Shown: positions 43,420 to 52,072 of the stretch, one piece after another | How positions within the stretch are numbered: position 1 is the stretch's first letter | Layout: each line of letters begins with the position of its first letter | Assembly: GCA_910588155.1 (NCBI GenBank) | Contig: CAJUPB010000005.1 | Coordinates: forward strand, 62,001 to 126,000 | Reading direction: 5' to 3' | Source: an uncultured Christensenellaceae bacterium | GTDB taxonomy: Bacteria; Bacillota; Clostridia; Christensenellales; Pumilibacteraceae | Length of the DNA stretch: 64,000 nucleotides | Program-made: the position numbers and the translations under genes | The notes under the pieces: model-generated | Database searches by the model: none | Told to the model about the DNA's origin: nothing | What the model saw: the letters and a program-made list of their open reading frames with translations, nothing else

Positions 43420-46400
43420 AGTTTTTTGACGGCAATCGCAACCTTGGTTTCGCCGAGGTCGATTTCGGTGCCGCCGCCCTCCTTTGCCACCTTGTCCGCC
43501 AGAACTTCCGCCGCGATTTTGTCGCCGTACTTTTCGAACACGGCGTCTATATCCTTTCCGCCGTCGTAGCACAACATTATTCTGTCCGTGACGTCGAAAC
43601 CGCTGTCCTTGCGCATATTCTGCACTTTGGACACTATTTCGCGCATAAGCCCCTCTTGCAGAAGCTGCTCGCTTATCGACACGTCGAGCGCAACGGACAC
43701 GGTCTTGCCCGCAAGCGCGGAATAGCCGTCGCGCTGTACGCCGCTTATCAGCATATCGCTTTCGGCAAGCGTCACGGTTTCGCCGTTTACTTCGAACGAA
43801 TACACGCCGCCGCCCTTCACCGCGTTTGCCGCCTTATCGCCGTTTAAAGACAGATGCTCTCTTATCGCGCCCACCGATTTGCCGTATTTGGGTCCGACGG
43901 TTTTCAGCTGCGGTTTGACTTCGTAGGTCATAAGGTCGGACGCGTCGTCTATCAGTTCGATTTTCTTTACGTTTATTTCGTCGGCGAGAATTTCCGTCAA
44001 TTGATTTCTTACGGCGGCTTTTTCCTTTTTCAGTCTTTGCGCGCCGTCGCCCGACAGGTACATCACCGACAGCGGCTGACGGTTCTTTATCTTTGCGGCG
44101 TTTCTTGCCGACCTGCCCAACTCCGCCGCCTCTATTATTATGTTCATACCCTCTTCCAGCGATTTATCCACGTATTTAAAGTCGGCTTTCGGGAAGTCGG
44201 TCAGATGTACGGATTCGGCGGCGTTTTTGTTCACGCTTCTCACGACGTTGTCGTATATGCTTTCCGACATAAACGGCGTGAACGGCGCGGACAGTCTCGA
44301 AAGAGTTTCCAAAGCCGTATACAGCGCGGTGAAGGCGGCAATCTTGTCTTCGCCCTCTCCGCTCGCCCAGAATCTTCTGCGGCAACGTCTTACGTACCAA
44401 TTCGAAAGCGAGTCGGCAAAGTCCTGCAACGCTCTCGCCGCTTCGGTTATCTTATATTCGTTCAGGCACTTATCCACCGTATCGACAAGTGAGTTGAGTC
44501 CGGAAAGCATCCACTTGTCCATTACCGTCAACTTACACTTTTTGAGGTCGTATTTCGTGGGGTCGAACTTGTCTATTTCCGCATACAGGATATAGAAACA
44601 ATACGTATTCCACAGCGTACCGAGATATTTTCTCTGCGCCTCACTCACGGCGTCGCCGTAAAATCTCGACGGCAGCCACGGTGCGGACGAAGTATAGAAG
44701 TACCACCTCACGGCGTCTGCGCCCTGCTTGTCCAACACGCTCCAAGGGTCCACGACGTTGCCCTTATGCTTGGACATCTTTATGCCGTCCTTGTCGTTGA
44801 CGTGTCCGAGCACGATACAGTTTTTGAACGGGGCTTTGTCGAACAGGAGCGTGGACACCGCGAGCAGCGTATAGAACCAACCTCTTGTCTGGTCCACGGC
44901 TTCGGAAATGAAATCGGCGGGGAACGTCTTTTCGAACGTTTCCTTATTCTCGAACGGATAGTGATATTGCGCGAACGGCATACTGCCCGAATCGTACCAG
45001 CAGTCGATTACCTCGCTCACGCGCTTCATTTTATGTCCGCACTCGCAATCAATCTCCACTTCGTCCACATAGGGCTTGTGAAGTTCTATGTCGCCCTTTA
45101 TCTTTCCGAGCTTTTTGAGTTCTTCCTTACTGCCTATCGCGCGCGCTTTTCCGCACTCTTCGCACACCCAAATCGGAAGCGGCGTACCCCAATAACGCTC
45201 GCGGGAAAGTCCCCAATCGATGACGTTTTCGAGGAAGTTGCCCATTCTGCCCTTGCCGATACTGTCGGGTATCCAATTCACGGACGCATTGTTTTTCAGC
45301 AGTCTGTCCCGAATTTCCGTCGTCTTTATGAACCAAGTGGAACGCGCGTAGTATATCAGCGGCGTGTCGCAACGCCAGCAATACGGATAGCTGTGCTTAT
45401 ACATAAGTTCTTTGAACAGCAGTCCGCGCTCTTTCAAATCTCTGATTATTACCTTGTCGGCATCCTTGCAGAACACGCCGTCCAACTGTTTCATACGGCT
45501 GTCGAAGCAACCGTTTGCGCCGACGAGCTGTACGAACGGAAGGTTGTTTTCCCTGCCCACTCTGGCGTCGTCTTCGCCGAAGGCGGGCGCGATGTGAACG
45601 ACGCCCGTACCGTCGGAAAGAGTTACGTAGTCGTCGCAGACCACATAGAAGCAATCCTGTTTCTCGCGCTTGTATGCGTCGAAGAGCGGCTTATAGCGCA
45701 GACCTTTGAGTTGCGCGCCCTTTCGTCTCTGCTCAATCTCGGGATTTTCGAAGAACTTTTCCGCGAGAGCTTCGGCGATTATATACTTGTTTCCGTCGCT
45801 GTTTACCGTCACATAGTCGTATTCCGCGCCGACGCAAAGCGCGACGTTGCTGGGCAGCGTCCACGGCGTCGTCGTCCAAGCCAGGATATACGTATTCTTT
45901 TCGCCCTCGACTTCGAACTTGGCTATACAGGATTTTTCTTCCACGTCCTTATAGCCCTGCGCGACCTCGTGCGACGAAAGCGCGGTGCCGCAGCGCGGGC
46001 AATACGGAACCACCTTATGTCCCTTATAAATCAGTCCCTCGTCGAAAATCTTTTTCAGCGACCACCAGACCGATTCTATATATTTGTCGTCGTACGTCAC
46101 ATAGGGGTTGTCCATATCCGCCCAATAGCCGACGCGTCCGCTCATACGCTCCCACTCCGACTTGTACGTGAACACGCTCTCCTTGCATTTTTTTATGAAA
46201 GGCTCTACGCCGTAGCGTTCGATGTCCTGCTTGCCGTCCATACCCAGAGTTTTTTCCACTTCCAACTCGACGGGAAGTCCGTGCGTATCCCACCCCGCTT
46301 TTCTCAAAACGTGGTAACCTTTCATAGTCTTGTAGCGCGGTATTATGTCCTTCATAACGCGCGTCAATATGTGTCCTATATGCGGCTTGCCGTTTGCCGT

Positions 46401-46544
46401 GGGCGGTCCGTCGTAGAAAGAAAATTCTTCGCCGCCTTCGCGCGCTTTCACGCTCTTTTCGAATATTTCGTGTTCCTTCCAAAAGCGCGCGGTTTCTTCC
46501 TCGCGCGCGACGAAATCGAGATTCGGGTCTGCCTTTTTATACAT
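43416..46544 (-). CDS. ileS: Isoleucyl-tRNA synthetase IleS, eukaryotic-like type 2
   Basis: Charges tRNA-Ile. 1042 aa, with HIGH motif GKPHIGHILTRVMKD and KMSKS motif IKMSKHKGNVVDPW. These two signatures and the length fit the IleRS2 group, which is associated with natural mupirocin insensitivity, rather than the ordinary type 1 of about 920 aa. The anticodon and C-terminal domains are complete. GGAGCTTAAAGAAGA precedes the ATG. Confidence 0.95.
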   Translation of the reverse strand: MYKKADPNLDFVAREEETARFWKEHEIFEKSVKAREGGEEFSFYDGPPTANGKPHIGHILTRVMKDIIPRYKTMKGYHVLRKAGWDTHGLPVELEVEKTLGMDGKQDIERYGVEPFIKKCKESVFTYKSEWERMSGRVGYWADMDNPYVTYDDKYIESVWWSLKKIFDEGLIYKGHKVVPYCPRCGTALSSHEVAQGYKDVEEKSCIAKFEVEGEKNTYILAWTTTPWTLPSNVALCVGAEYDYVTVNSDGNKYIIAEALAEKFFENPEIEQRRKGAQLKGLRYKPLFDAYKREKQDCFYVVCDDYVTLSDGTGVVHIAPAFGEDDARVGRENNLPFVQLVGANGCFDSRMKQLDGVFCKDADKVIIRDLKERGLLFKELMYKHSYPYCWRCDTPLIYYARSTWFIKTTEIRDRLLKNNASVNWIPDSIGKGRMGNFLENVIDWGLSRERYWGTPLPIWVCEECGKARAIGSKEELKKLGKIKGDIELHKPYVDEVEIDCECGHKMKRVSEVIDCWYDSGSMPFAQYHYPFENKETFEKTFPADFISEAVDQTRGWFYTLLAVSTLLFDKAPFKNCIVLGHVNDKDGIKMSKHKGNVVDPWSVLDKQGADAVRWYFYTSSAPWLPSRFYGDAVSEAQRKYLGTLWNTYCFYILYAEIDKFDPTKYDLKKCKLTVMDKWMLSGLNSLVDTVDKCLNEYKITEAARALQDFADSLSNWYVRRCRRRFWASGEGEDKIAAFTALYTALETLSRLSAPFTPFMSESIYDNVVRSVNKNAAESVHLTDFPKADFKYVDKSLEEGMNIIIEAAELGRSARNAAKIKNRQPLSVMYLSGDGAQRLKKEKAAVRNQLTEILADEINVKKIELIDDASDLMTYEVKPQLKTVGPKYGKSVGAIREHLSLNGDKAANAVKGGGVYSFEVNGETVTLAESDMLISGVQRDGYSALAGKTVSVALDVSISEQLLQEGLMREIVSKVQNMRKDSGFDVTDRIMLCYDGGKDIDAVFEKYGDKIAAEVLADKVAKEGGGTEIDLGETKVAIAVKKL

Positions 46545-46593
46545 TCTTCTTTAAGCTCCTTTTGTTTTCAAGCAACTTTTCCGCTCCGATTTT

Positions 46594-47292
46594 TCAGAGC
46601 AGATAGCAATATACCGACACGAAATGCAATGCCGAACCCATAAGCACGAACATATGCCAAATCGCGTGATTGAACTTTATCTTCTTTATTCGGTAGAACA
46701 CCACGCCGACGGTGAACAGCACTCCGCCCGCAAGCAAAAAGCCGAAACAGCCCCAACCGAGCGCTATCAGTTTATCCGCTCTTATGACGCAGCACCAGCC
46801 CATAAGCACGTAGCAAACCATATTGAACACTCTGAACTTTGCCGGCGATACGGCGTTGAACACTATGACGAGCACGGCTATCGCCAGCACGACGGAAGCG
46901 ATTACTATGCCCCACACCGCGGTCGAGCCGCCCAGGCGGTTGAACCCTATCAGCATATACGGCGCATAAGTGCCCGCAATCAGAAAGGCTATCGAACAGT
47001 GGTCGAACCTGCGGAATACCGCGCGTCTGGTTTTACCGAGCGGCATAGAGTGGTACAGCGTGCTCATCAGATAGAGATTTATGAGCGCCAAAGAAAACAG
47101 CGATACCGCTACTACGGACAGAGCACTCACGGGCTGTGCCGTGCAGACTTTTACAAGCATAAACACGGCAGCCGCCGCAGACAGCACCGTTCCGATTAAA
47201 TGCGTTATTACGTTGATTTTTTCTTCGCCGCGGGAGTAAGCTATCTGATTCCCCGTCTTTTTTTCGGCGTCGGAAGCGGGTAAGTTGTCCAT
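46594..47292 (-). CDS. TrhA/hemolysin III family membrane protein
   Basis: 232 aa from ATG 47292, with seven hydrophobic segments. Family residues are visible: NVITHLIGTVLS near the first helix, STLYHSMP, FDHCSIAFLIAGTYAPYML, and AIWHMFVLMGSALHF in the last helix, including the conserved Ser-His and His-x3-His positions. The PAQR-like family has been tied to membrane energetics; the hemolysin name is historical. The start lies only about 3 nt after the predicted transcription start. Confidence 0.85.
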   Translation of the reverse strand: MDNLPASDAEKKTGNQIAYSRGEEKINVITHLIGTVLSAAAAVFMLVKVCTAQPVSALSVVAVSLFSLALINLYLMSTLYHSMPLGKTRRAVFRRFDHCSIAFLIAGTYAPYMLIGFNRLGGSTAVWGIVIASVVLAIAVLVIVFNAVSPAKFRVFNMVCYVLMGWCCVIRADKLIALGWGCFGFLLAGGVLFTVGVVFYRIKKIKFNHAIWHMFVLMGSALHFVSVYCYLL

Positions 47293-47301
47293 ACGAAATC
47301 C

Positions 47302-47330
47302 ATTATAACATTTAATTGCGCAAAAAACAA
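47302..47330 (-). promoter_or_regulatory. Promoter of the TrhA gene
   Basis: TTGTTT (47325-47330), 17-bp spacer, TATAAT (47302-47307). The ATG at 47292 follows the -10 box by only 9 bases. Confidence 0.65.
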
Positions 47331-47546
47331 GTTTTTTGTTATGCCGCTTTCGCGCCCGATTTGACACAGCAACGCAATTTCTTTTGATAACGTCCCGAAA
47401 ATGCCGTTTGCATCCGCCATTTTCGTTTCTATTATATACCGAAACGGCGTTCGAAGTCAATTCCTTTGACCGCCGCAAAGCCCGTTTTTTCCGATTTACG
47501 TAAATTTTACGCTTTATCGGAGAAAAAATGTTTGCTTTTAAAAAAG

Positions 47547-47575
47547 TTGACTATGCGTTTTGTTATGAGTATAAT
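47547..47575 (+). promoter_or_regulatory. Promoter of the kinase gene
   Basis: TTGACT (47547-47552), 17-bp spacer, TATAAT (47570-47575). The ATG at 47583 falls on the predicted start of transcription. Confidence 0.75.
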
Positions 47576-47582
47576 ATATGGT

Positions 47583-48581
47583 ATGGAAAGAGACACCCGA
47601 CATATCTCCGCCATCTGCCCGTACTGCTTTCACACTTTGAACAATTTCGGTTTTTGTCCGAATTGCCGCAGGAGCGGAGCGGCTCAAAGCGCGCCCGACG
47701 CGCTGCCTATGCGCACTCTTTTGCACGGACGTTATCTTTTGGGCAATGTTTTGGGCAAGGGCGGTTTCGGCATTACATACAATGCCTGGGACACGCAGAC
47801 TTCTTCGCGGGTGGCTTTGAAAGAATTTTTTCCGAGCGGCTACGTCACGCGCGCGCCGAGACAGACGGGCGTGGCTATGCTTAAAGCCGAATACGGCGGC
47901 GCATTCACGCACTGGCTCAACGCGTTTATAGACGAAGCCAAAGTTTTGTCGAACATCGCGCACCTTGCCGGCGTCGTCAAAATCAAAAACTTTTTTACCG
48001 AAAACAACACCGCCTACATCGCTATGGAGTTTTTGGACGGCATATCGCTGCGGCAATACCTTTCGGCGCGCGGCGGCAAGCTGCCTTTGAACGAAACCTT
48101 GCACATTATGCGCCCCGTGCTGGAAGCGCTTTTGACGCTTCATCAATACGGAGTCATACACAAGGACATAAGTCCCGAGAACATACAGATTGTACAGAAC
48201 CGCGAAGTCAAGCTCATCGACTTCGGCGCGGCGTCCATTTACAACCGCAGCGTTCAAAAGCCGTACATCATTTTGAAGCACGGCTTCTCCCCCATCGAGC
48301 TGTACCGCACTGACTTGAAGCAGGGACCTTGGTCGGATATTTACCAGGCGGGAGCAACGATATACAACTGTCTTACGGGAATCATACCGCCGCCCGCGCC
48401 CAACCGCATACCAATCGACAAACTCGTGCCGCCGTCGGCTTACGGCATTCACATTCCCGTCGTGAGGGAAAACGCGCTTATGAAAGCAATGCGGGTCAAC
48501 GCCAAAGAGCGGTATACGAATATGGGCGAATTCATACAGATGATATACGGCGAGTTTATGCCGCCGCCCTTGAAAATCTGA
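47583..48581 (+). CDS. Zinc-ribbon Ser/Thr protein kinase
   Basis: 332 aa from ATG 47583. A zinc ribbon (Cys12, Cys15, Cys25, Cys28) precedes a Hanks-type kinase: glycine loop LGKGGFGITYNAW (57-69), Lys80 in VALKEFFPSG, catalytic loop IHKDISPENIQI (HKD for HRD), and DFGAAS. The KEFFP motif is typical of a clostridial kinase group. No membrane segment or PASTA domain. No ribosome binding site lies before the ATG, consistent with a leaderless message. Partner and substrates are unknown. Confidence 0.88.
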   Translation: MERDTRHISAICPYCFHTLNNFGFCPNCRRSGAAQSAPDALPMRTLLHGRYLLGNVLGKGGFGITYNAWDTQTSSRVALKEFFPSGYVTRAPRQTGVAMLKAEYGGAFTHWLNAFIDEAKVLSNIAHLAGVVKIKNFFTENNTAYIAMEFLDGISLRQYLSARGGKLPLNETLHIMRPVLEALLTLHQYGVIHKDISPENIQIVQNREVKLIDFGAASIYNRSVQKPYIILKHGFSPIELYRTDLKQGPWSDIYQAGATIYNCLTGIIPPPAPNRIPIDKLVPPSAYGIHIPVVRENALMKAMRVNAKERYTNMGEFIQMIYGEFMPPPLKI

Positions 48582-48645
48582 AAAACAAAAAGCGGACCTT
48601 CGAACGGGTGTGTTCCATAGGGAATATTTTCTGTTGTAAAAACAG

Positions 48646-48692
48646 TAACCCACTATACTTCGTAAACAAAGTATAGTGGGTTATACTTTTAA
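48646..48692 (+). terminator. Terminator of the kinase gene
   Basis: A 15-bp perfect stem (48646-48660 with 48669-48683) around an eight-base loop, followed by TACTTTTAATTT. Confidence 0.85.
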
Positions 48693-48707
48693 TTTGTGTT
48701 TGCTGTT

Positions 48708-48743
48708 CGTCATTGCGAGGCATTTATTGCCGAAGCAATACGG
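48708..48743 (+). repeat. CGTCATTGCG repeat, left copy
   Basis: CGTCATTGCGAGG ... CGAAGCAATACGG, an imperfect copy of a repeat widely seen in bacterial genomes. Inverted counterpart at 49062-49098. Confidence 0.8.
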
Positions 48744-48752
48744 ACATTTAAG

Positions 48753-49049
48753 CTACTTTATGAGTTCATAATATAAATCTTCCCAATTTGGATTCATTGT
48801 TTCTATCAGCTTTAACTTTGCTTTACGTGAACCACCTTTTATTTGCTTTTCACGTTGGATTGCATCGATAATATCCGAATATATTTCATAATATCCGAGT
48901 TTATTGATATTATATTTTTTAGTAAAGCCTTCCACCGTGTTGCTTTTATGTTCCCAAACTCGACGAATCAAATTATTCGTTACTCCCGTATACAGTGTAC
49001 CGTTCCGAGAATTAAACATTATGTATACATAAGAAATATGCTCTTTCAC
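48753..49049 (-). CDS. GIY-YIG domain endonuclease-like protein
   Basis: 98 aa. The GIY-YIG core is present as YVYIMFNSRNGTLYTGVTNNL (GIY appears as VYI, YIG as YTG), followed by Arg in LIRRVWEHK and a terminal LIETMNPNWEDLY, matching the stand-alone YhbQ/UPF0213-like subfamily. Base composition is clearly more A+T-rich than neighbours. It lies exactly between inverted CGTCATTGCG repeats, suggesting the repeat pair and the gene form a mobile or parasitic unit. Confidence 0.88.
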   Translation of the reverse strand: MKEHISYVYIMFNSRNGTLYTGVTNNLIRRVWEHKSNTVEGFTKKYNINKLGYYEIYSDIIDAIQREKQIKGGSRKAKLKLIETMNPNWEDLYYELIK

Positions 49050-49061
49050 ATTTTGCCTCTT

Positions 49062-49098
49062 CCGGATTGCTTTGTCGCTTCGCTCCGCGCAATGACGG
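49062..49098 (-). repeat. CGTCATTGCG repeat, right copy (inverted)
   Basis: CCGGATTGC ... GCGCAATGACGG; the reverse complement matches the left copy at 48708-48743 at both ends. Confidence 0.8.
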
Positions 49099-49138
49099 AA
49101 AGCATAATGCTTATTGTAGTTATAATATCAAAATTAAA

Positions 49139-49174
49139 TATAAAAAGCAAGGATATTGTCCTTGCTTTTTATAT
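49139..49174. terminator. Bidirectional terminator after the feo operon
   Basis: TAAAAAGCAAGGA pairs with TCCTTGCTTTTTA around TATTG, with runs of T on both strands. Confidence 0.8.
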
Positions 49175-49225
49175 TTATGAAACTCACAATAAGTGCAGTG
49201 CGCTTTTGATTTTGACGAAAACTGT

Positions 49226-49456
49226 TTATTCCTTCTTTTCTCCGTCGGTTTCGGACGGCGGCGGTTGCGTGTTGCGACCGTTCTTTTCCTTGCAGTCGCC
49301 GCTCGGCGACGAACAGTTTTTTGCGTAAGGACAGCCCTTGCAACCGCTCTTTCTACCCTTTTTCACGAAGCCGAAGAATACGACGAGAGCGAGTATTGCG
49401 AGCACTGCGACCAAAATAATGCCGTCCGTGAGTGTGAATGCCGAAAGTATATTCAT
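49226..49456 (-). CDS. FeoB-associated Cys-rich membrane protein
   Basis: 76 aa: an N-terminal membrane helix (GIILVAVLAILALVVFFGFV), then GCKGCPYAKNC and further cysteines, and a charged tail. This small family regularly follows feoB in Bacillota and may handle iron at the cytoplasmic face; biochemical function is not established. AAAGGAGAAAGAAAAA precedes the ATG, 36 bases after feoB. Confidence 0.85.
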   Translation of the reverse strand: MNILSAFTLTDGIILVAVLAILALVVFFGFVKKGRKSGCKGCPYAKNCSSPSGDCKEKNGRNTQPPPSETDGEKKE

Positions 49457-49492
49457 TTTTTCTTTCTCCTTTTGACTTGGTTTGCGCTATTT

Positions 49493-51469
49493 CTATAACA
49501 ATAATATCAGCGAGCCGACGGCATTTACGAGCGTGGCGAGGCACCAGGCAAGTCCCGTCTGGAACGCTATGGCAATCCACGTCTTTTTTGCGCTGCCGAG
49601 TTCTCTGCGCATTGCGCCTATCGCGCCGAAGCAGGGCGCGGAAAACAGGTTGAACACCATATACGCATACGCGCTTGCTCCCGTAAAGAACGAGAACACT
49701 CCGCTGGAAAAAATGTCCGCACCGGCGGCGTCTTCGGCAAGACCCGCGATGACCGCCATACTCGACACGACCTGTTCCTTTGCGACAAGACCCTGGAACG
49801 CGGACACGGTTGCCGCCCAGCTCCAATTTCCGAGCATAGGATAGAACACCCAGGCGAGGCAATTGCCTATGCCTGCCATCATACTGTTTTCTATATCCAC
49901 GCCGTACTCGAATTTAAACGAGAACGACACCAAGAACCACACGACCACGGAACAGAGCAATATGACCGTTCCCGCCCTTTTTATAAACGCGAATATTCTT
50001 TCCCAGACCTGACGCAAGACGTATACGGGGCTGGGCAGTTTATAGTCGGGGAGTTCGGAAATGAACGATGCGGGGTTGCCCTTGAAAAAGAATTTTTTCA
50101 TTACGAGCGCGGAAATCAATATGACCGCAATTGCCAGAAAATACAGCGACAGCGACGCCAGCCAGGCAAACGAGCCGAAAAAGAATCCGCCGAACATCGA
50201 TATTATCGGAAGTTTTGCCGAGCAGGGTATGAACGGAGTCAGCATTACCGTCATACGTTTTTCGTCTTCGTCCTCTATCGTTCTCGTGGACATTATGCCG
50301 GGCACGGAACAGCCGACGCCGACGATAAACGGAATCAAACTCTTGCCCGACAGACCGAATCTTTTGAACAGTCTGTCCAAAAAGAACGCTATCCTCGACA
50401 TATAGCCCGTGGTTTCCAAAAGCGCGAGGCACAAAAACATTATAATCAGCTGCGGTACGAAATTCAGCGCCGCGCCGACGCCGGATATTATTCCGTCCGC
50501 GACGAGGCTTGCCGCCCAATCGGACGCACCGAGCTTTATCAGTCCCCCGCCCGCAAGTTCGGACAGTTTGGAAAAGCCCGCGTCCACCAAATCGACGGTC
50601 AGAGTACCGACGACGCCGACGGACAGAAAGTATATCAGCGCCATAATCGCCGCGAAAATCGGCAGGGCCGCCCATTTGTTCAGAAACACTTTGTCGAGTT
50701 TGTCCGTCGTCGTTTCTTTGGGCGGCGCGACGGTTATCGCCGCCGTCTTGACCGTTTCTATGTATCTGTATCTCGCGTCGGCGAAAATCTGTTCGGTGTC
50801 CATTCCCTCGGACTTTTCGAGATTTGCCGCCGCTTCTTCAACTTTCGCATTTATGACGGGGGCGAGCAGTTTGTCGCGCTCCAACAGCTTGACCGCCTTG
50901 AAACGGCGGTTGCTTCCCGTCAAGTCCTTTTGCACGGTTTCCACGGCGCGTTCTATCTGCGGCGAGAACGGTTTTCCCGTATTCGTCTTGGCTTTGCACC
51001 CGACCACTGCGTCTATGAGTTTGTCGATTCCCGTCTTTTTCAGTGCGGATATGGTCACGACGGGAACGCCGAGTTTTGCGGAAAGTTTTTCCTCGTCCAC
51101 GGTCACGCCCTTTCTTTTCATTATATCCGCCATATTCAGCGCGATGACTACGGGATAATCGAGTTCGAGTATCTGCGTGGTCAGATACAGACTGCGTTCT
51201 ATGCTTGTCGCGTCAATGATATTGATGACCAAATCGGGGCTTTCGTTCAGCACGAAGTCTCTCGACACCGTTTCTTCCGAAGTATACGGCGACAGCGAAT
51301 AAATACCCGGCAAATCCACTACTTCCCAACCGAGCGCACCGCGGATATTGCCGGATTTCTTTTCTATCGTCACTCCCGGCCAATTTCCTATCTGCTGGTT
51401 GGAACCCGTCAGAAGATTGAACAGCGTGGTTTTGCCGCTGTTTTGATTTCCTATTAAAGCAGCTTTCAT
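49493..51469 (-). CDS. feoB: Ferrous iron transporter FeoB
   Basis: 658-aa membrane GTPase for Fe(II) uptake. The N-terminal G domain has G1 GNQNSGKT (7-14), switch GNWPGVTIEKKSG, G3 DLPGIYSLSPYT and G4 NMAD; a GDI-like helical part follows; the membrane core contains VGCSVPGIMSTRT and the CSAKLPI Gate motif. ATG starts directly after the feoA stop. Part of feoA-feoB-Cys-rich operon. Confidence 0.96.
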   Translation of the reverse strand: MKAALIGNQNSGKTTLFNLLTGSNQQIGNWPGVTIEKKSGNIRGALGWEVVDLPGIYSLSPYTSEETVSRDFVLNESPDLVINIIDATSIERSLYLTTQILELDYPVVIALNMADIMKRKGVTVDEEKLSAKLGVPVVTISALKKTGIDKLIDAVVGCKAKTNTGKPFSPQIERAVETVQKDLTGSNRRFKAVKLLERDKLLAPVINAKVEEAAANLEKSEGMDTEQIFADARYRYIETVKTAAITVAPPKETTTDKLDKVFLNKWAALPIFAAIMALIYFLSVGVVGTLTVDLVDAGFSKLSELAGGGLIKLGASDWAASLVADGIISGVGAALNFVPQLIIMFLCLALLETTGYMSRIAFFLDRLFKRFGLSGKSLIPFIVGVGCSVPGIMSTRTIEDEDEKRMTVMLTPFIPCSAKLPIISMFGGFFFGSFAWLASLSLYFLAIAVILISALVMKKFFFKGNPASFISELPDYKLPSPVYVLRQVWERIFAFIKRAGTVILLCSVVVWFLVSFSFKFEYGVDIENSMMAGIGNCLAWVFYPMLGNWSWAATVSAFQGLVAKEQVVSSMAVIAGLAEDAAGADIFSSGVFSFFTGASAYAYMVFNLFSAPCFGAIGAMRRELGSAKKTWIAIAFQTGLAWCLATLVNAVGSLILLL

Positions 51470-51757
51470 TTACTCCACCACCTTTACGTCTATATTCATA
51501 AGGTCGGACTTTCTCACGCAAAGTTCGTAGCCTCGAAGTTCTATGTCAATCGGGTCGCCGAGCGGCGCAATCTTTTTGACCTTTACCGTCACGCCCTTTG
51601 TCAGCCCCATATCGAGCAATCGGCGGCGCAACGCAAGATTATCGTTGTGCAATGCAATAAGCTCGCACCTTTGCCCCACCCTCAAATCGGACAAATGTCC
51701 CTCCTGCCCCGCAACAAGAACGGGCGCATTCTTTTTTGATTTTTTCTTTTCCGACAA
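51470..51757 (-). CDS. feoA: FeoA-type SH3-like iron transport protein
   Basis: Small partner of FeoB. The SH3-like core runs LSDLRVGQRCELIALHN...RRRLLDMGLTKGVTVKVKKIAPLGDPIDIELRGYELCVRKSD. I choose TTG 51757 because AAAGGAGA lies 9 bases before it, giving 95 aa with a short Lys-rich lead; an ATG at 51799 directly beside the operator has no ribosome binding site. Expression is likely repressed by metal through the boxes at 51804-51836. Confidence 0.88.
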   Translation of the reverse strand: MSEKKKSKKNAPVLVAGQEGHLSDLRVGQRCELIALHNDNLALRRRLLDMGLTKGVTVKVKKIAPLGDPIDIELRGYELCVRKSDLMNIDVKVVE

Positions 51758-51803
51758 CTTTCCTGTCTCCTTTACGTTTATCTCTTCTGCCTGCCGCATT
51801 TGT

Positions 51804-51836
51804 GTTAGCAATGGCTAACTGTTAGCCAACGCTAAC
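51804..51836 (-). promoter_or_regulatory. Tandem metal-repressor-like operator of the feo operon
   Basis: Two 16-bp palindromes, GTTAGC-AATG-GCTAAC and GTTAGC-CAAC-GCTAAC, lie one base apart. The TTAGC/GCTAA arms resemble DtxR/IdeR-family sites. They cover the expected transcription start. Confidence 0.65.
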
Positions 51837-51865
51837 ATACTACAATAATTTACGCGGAAAGTCAA
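51837..51865 (-). promoter_or_regulatory. Promoter of the feo operon
   Basis: TTGACT (51860-51865), 17-bp spacer, TAGTAT (51837-51842) on the minus strand, abutting the operators. Confidence 0.75.
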
Positions 51866-52039
51866 GCGATTTAGAACAAAAAAAATAAAAAAATTTCGGT
51901 CGAATTTAAAAGGCAGACGTTTACGCAAGCGAAGTCGGTCGGTCGAAAAGAGCTTCGGACGTCCGTCCCAAATCGAAGAAAGCAAAGGTCCGTATGACGG
52001 AACGTGCGGCACGGCGCAAAAAGAGTCGTGCAAAACGCT

Positions 52040-52068
52040 TGCCAAAAAGTGCGAGTTGTAATATAATG
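52040..52068 (+). promoter_or_regulatory. Promoter of the SRP RNA gene
   Basis: TTGCCA (52040-52045), 17-bp spacer, TATAAT (52063-52068), 5 bases before the RNA. Confidence 0.75.
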
Positions 52069-52072
52069 ATTA

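Noticed and set aside
43420..43572. Extended N-terminus of the methyltransferase
   Set aside because: Arg/Gly-rich shadow of the ileS 3' end; the GTGA overlap gives a natural start at 43419.
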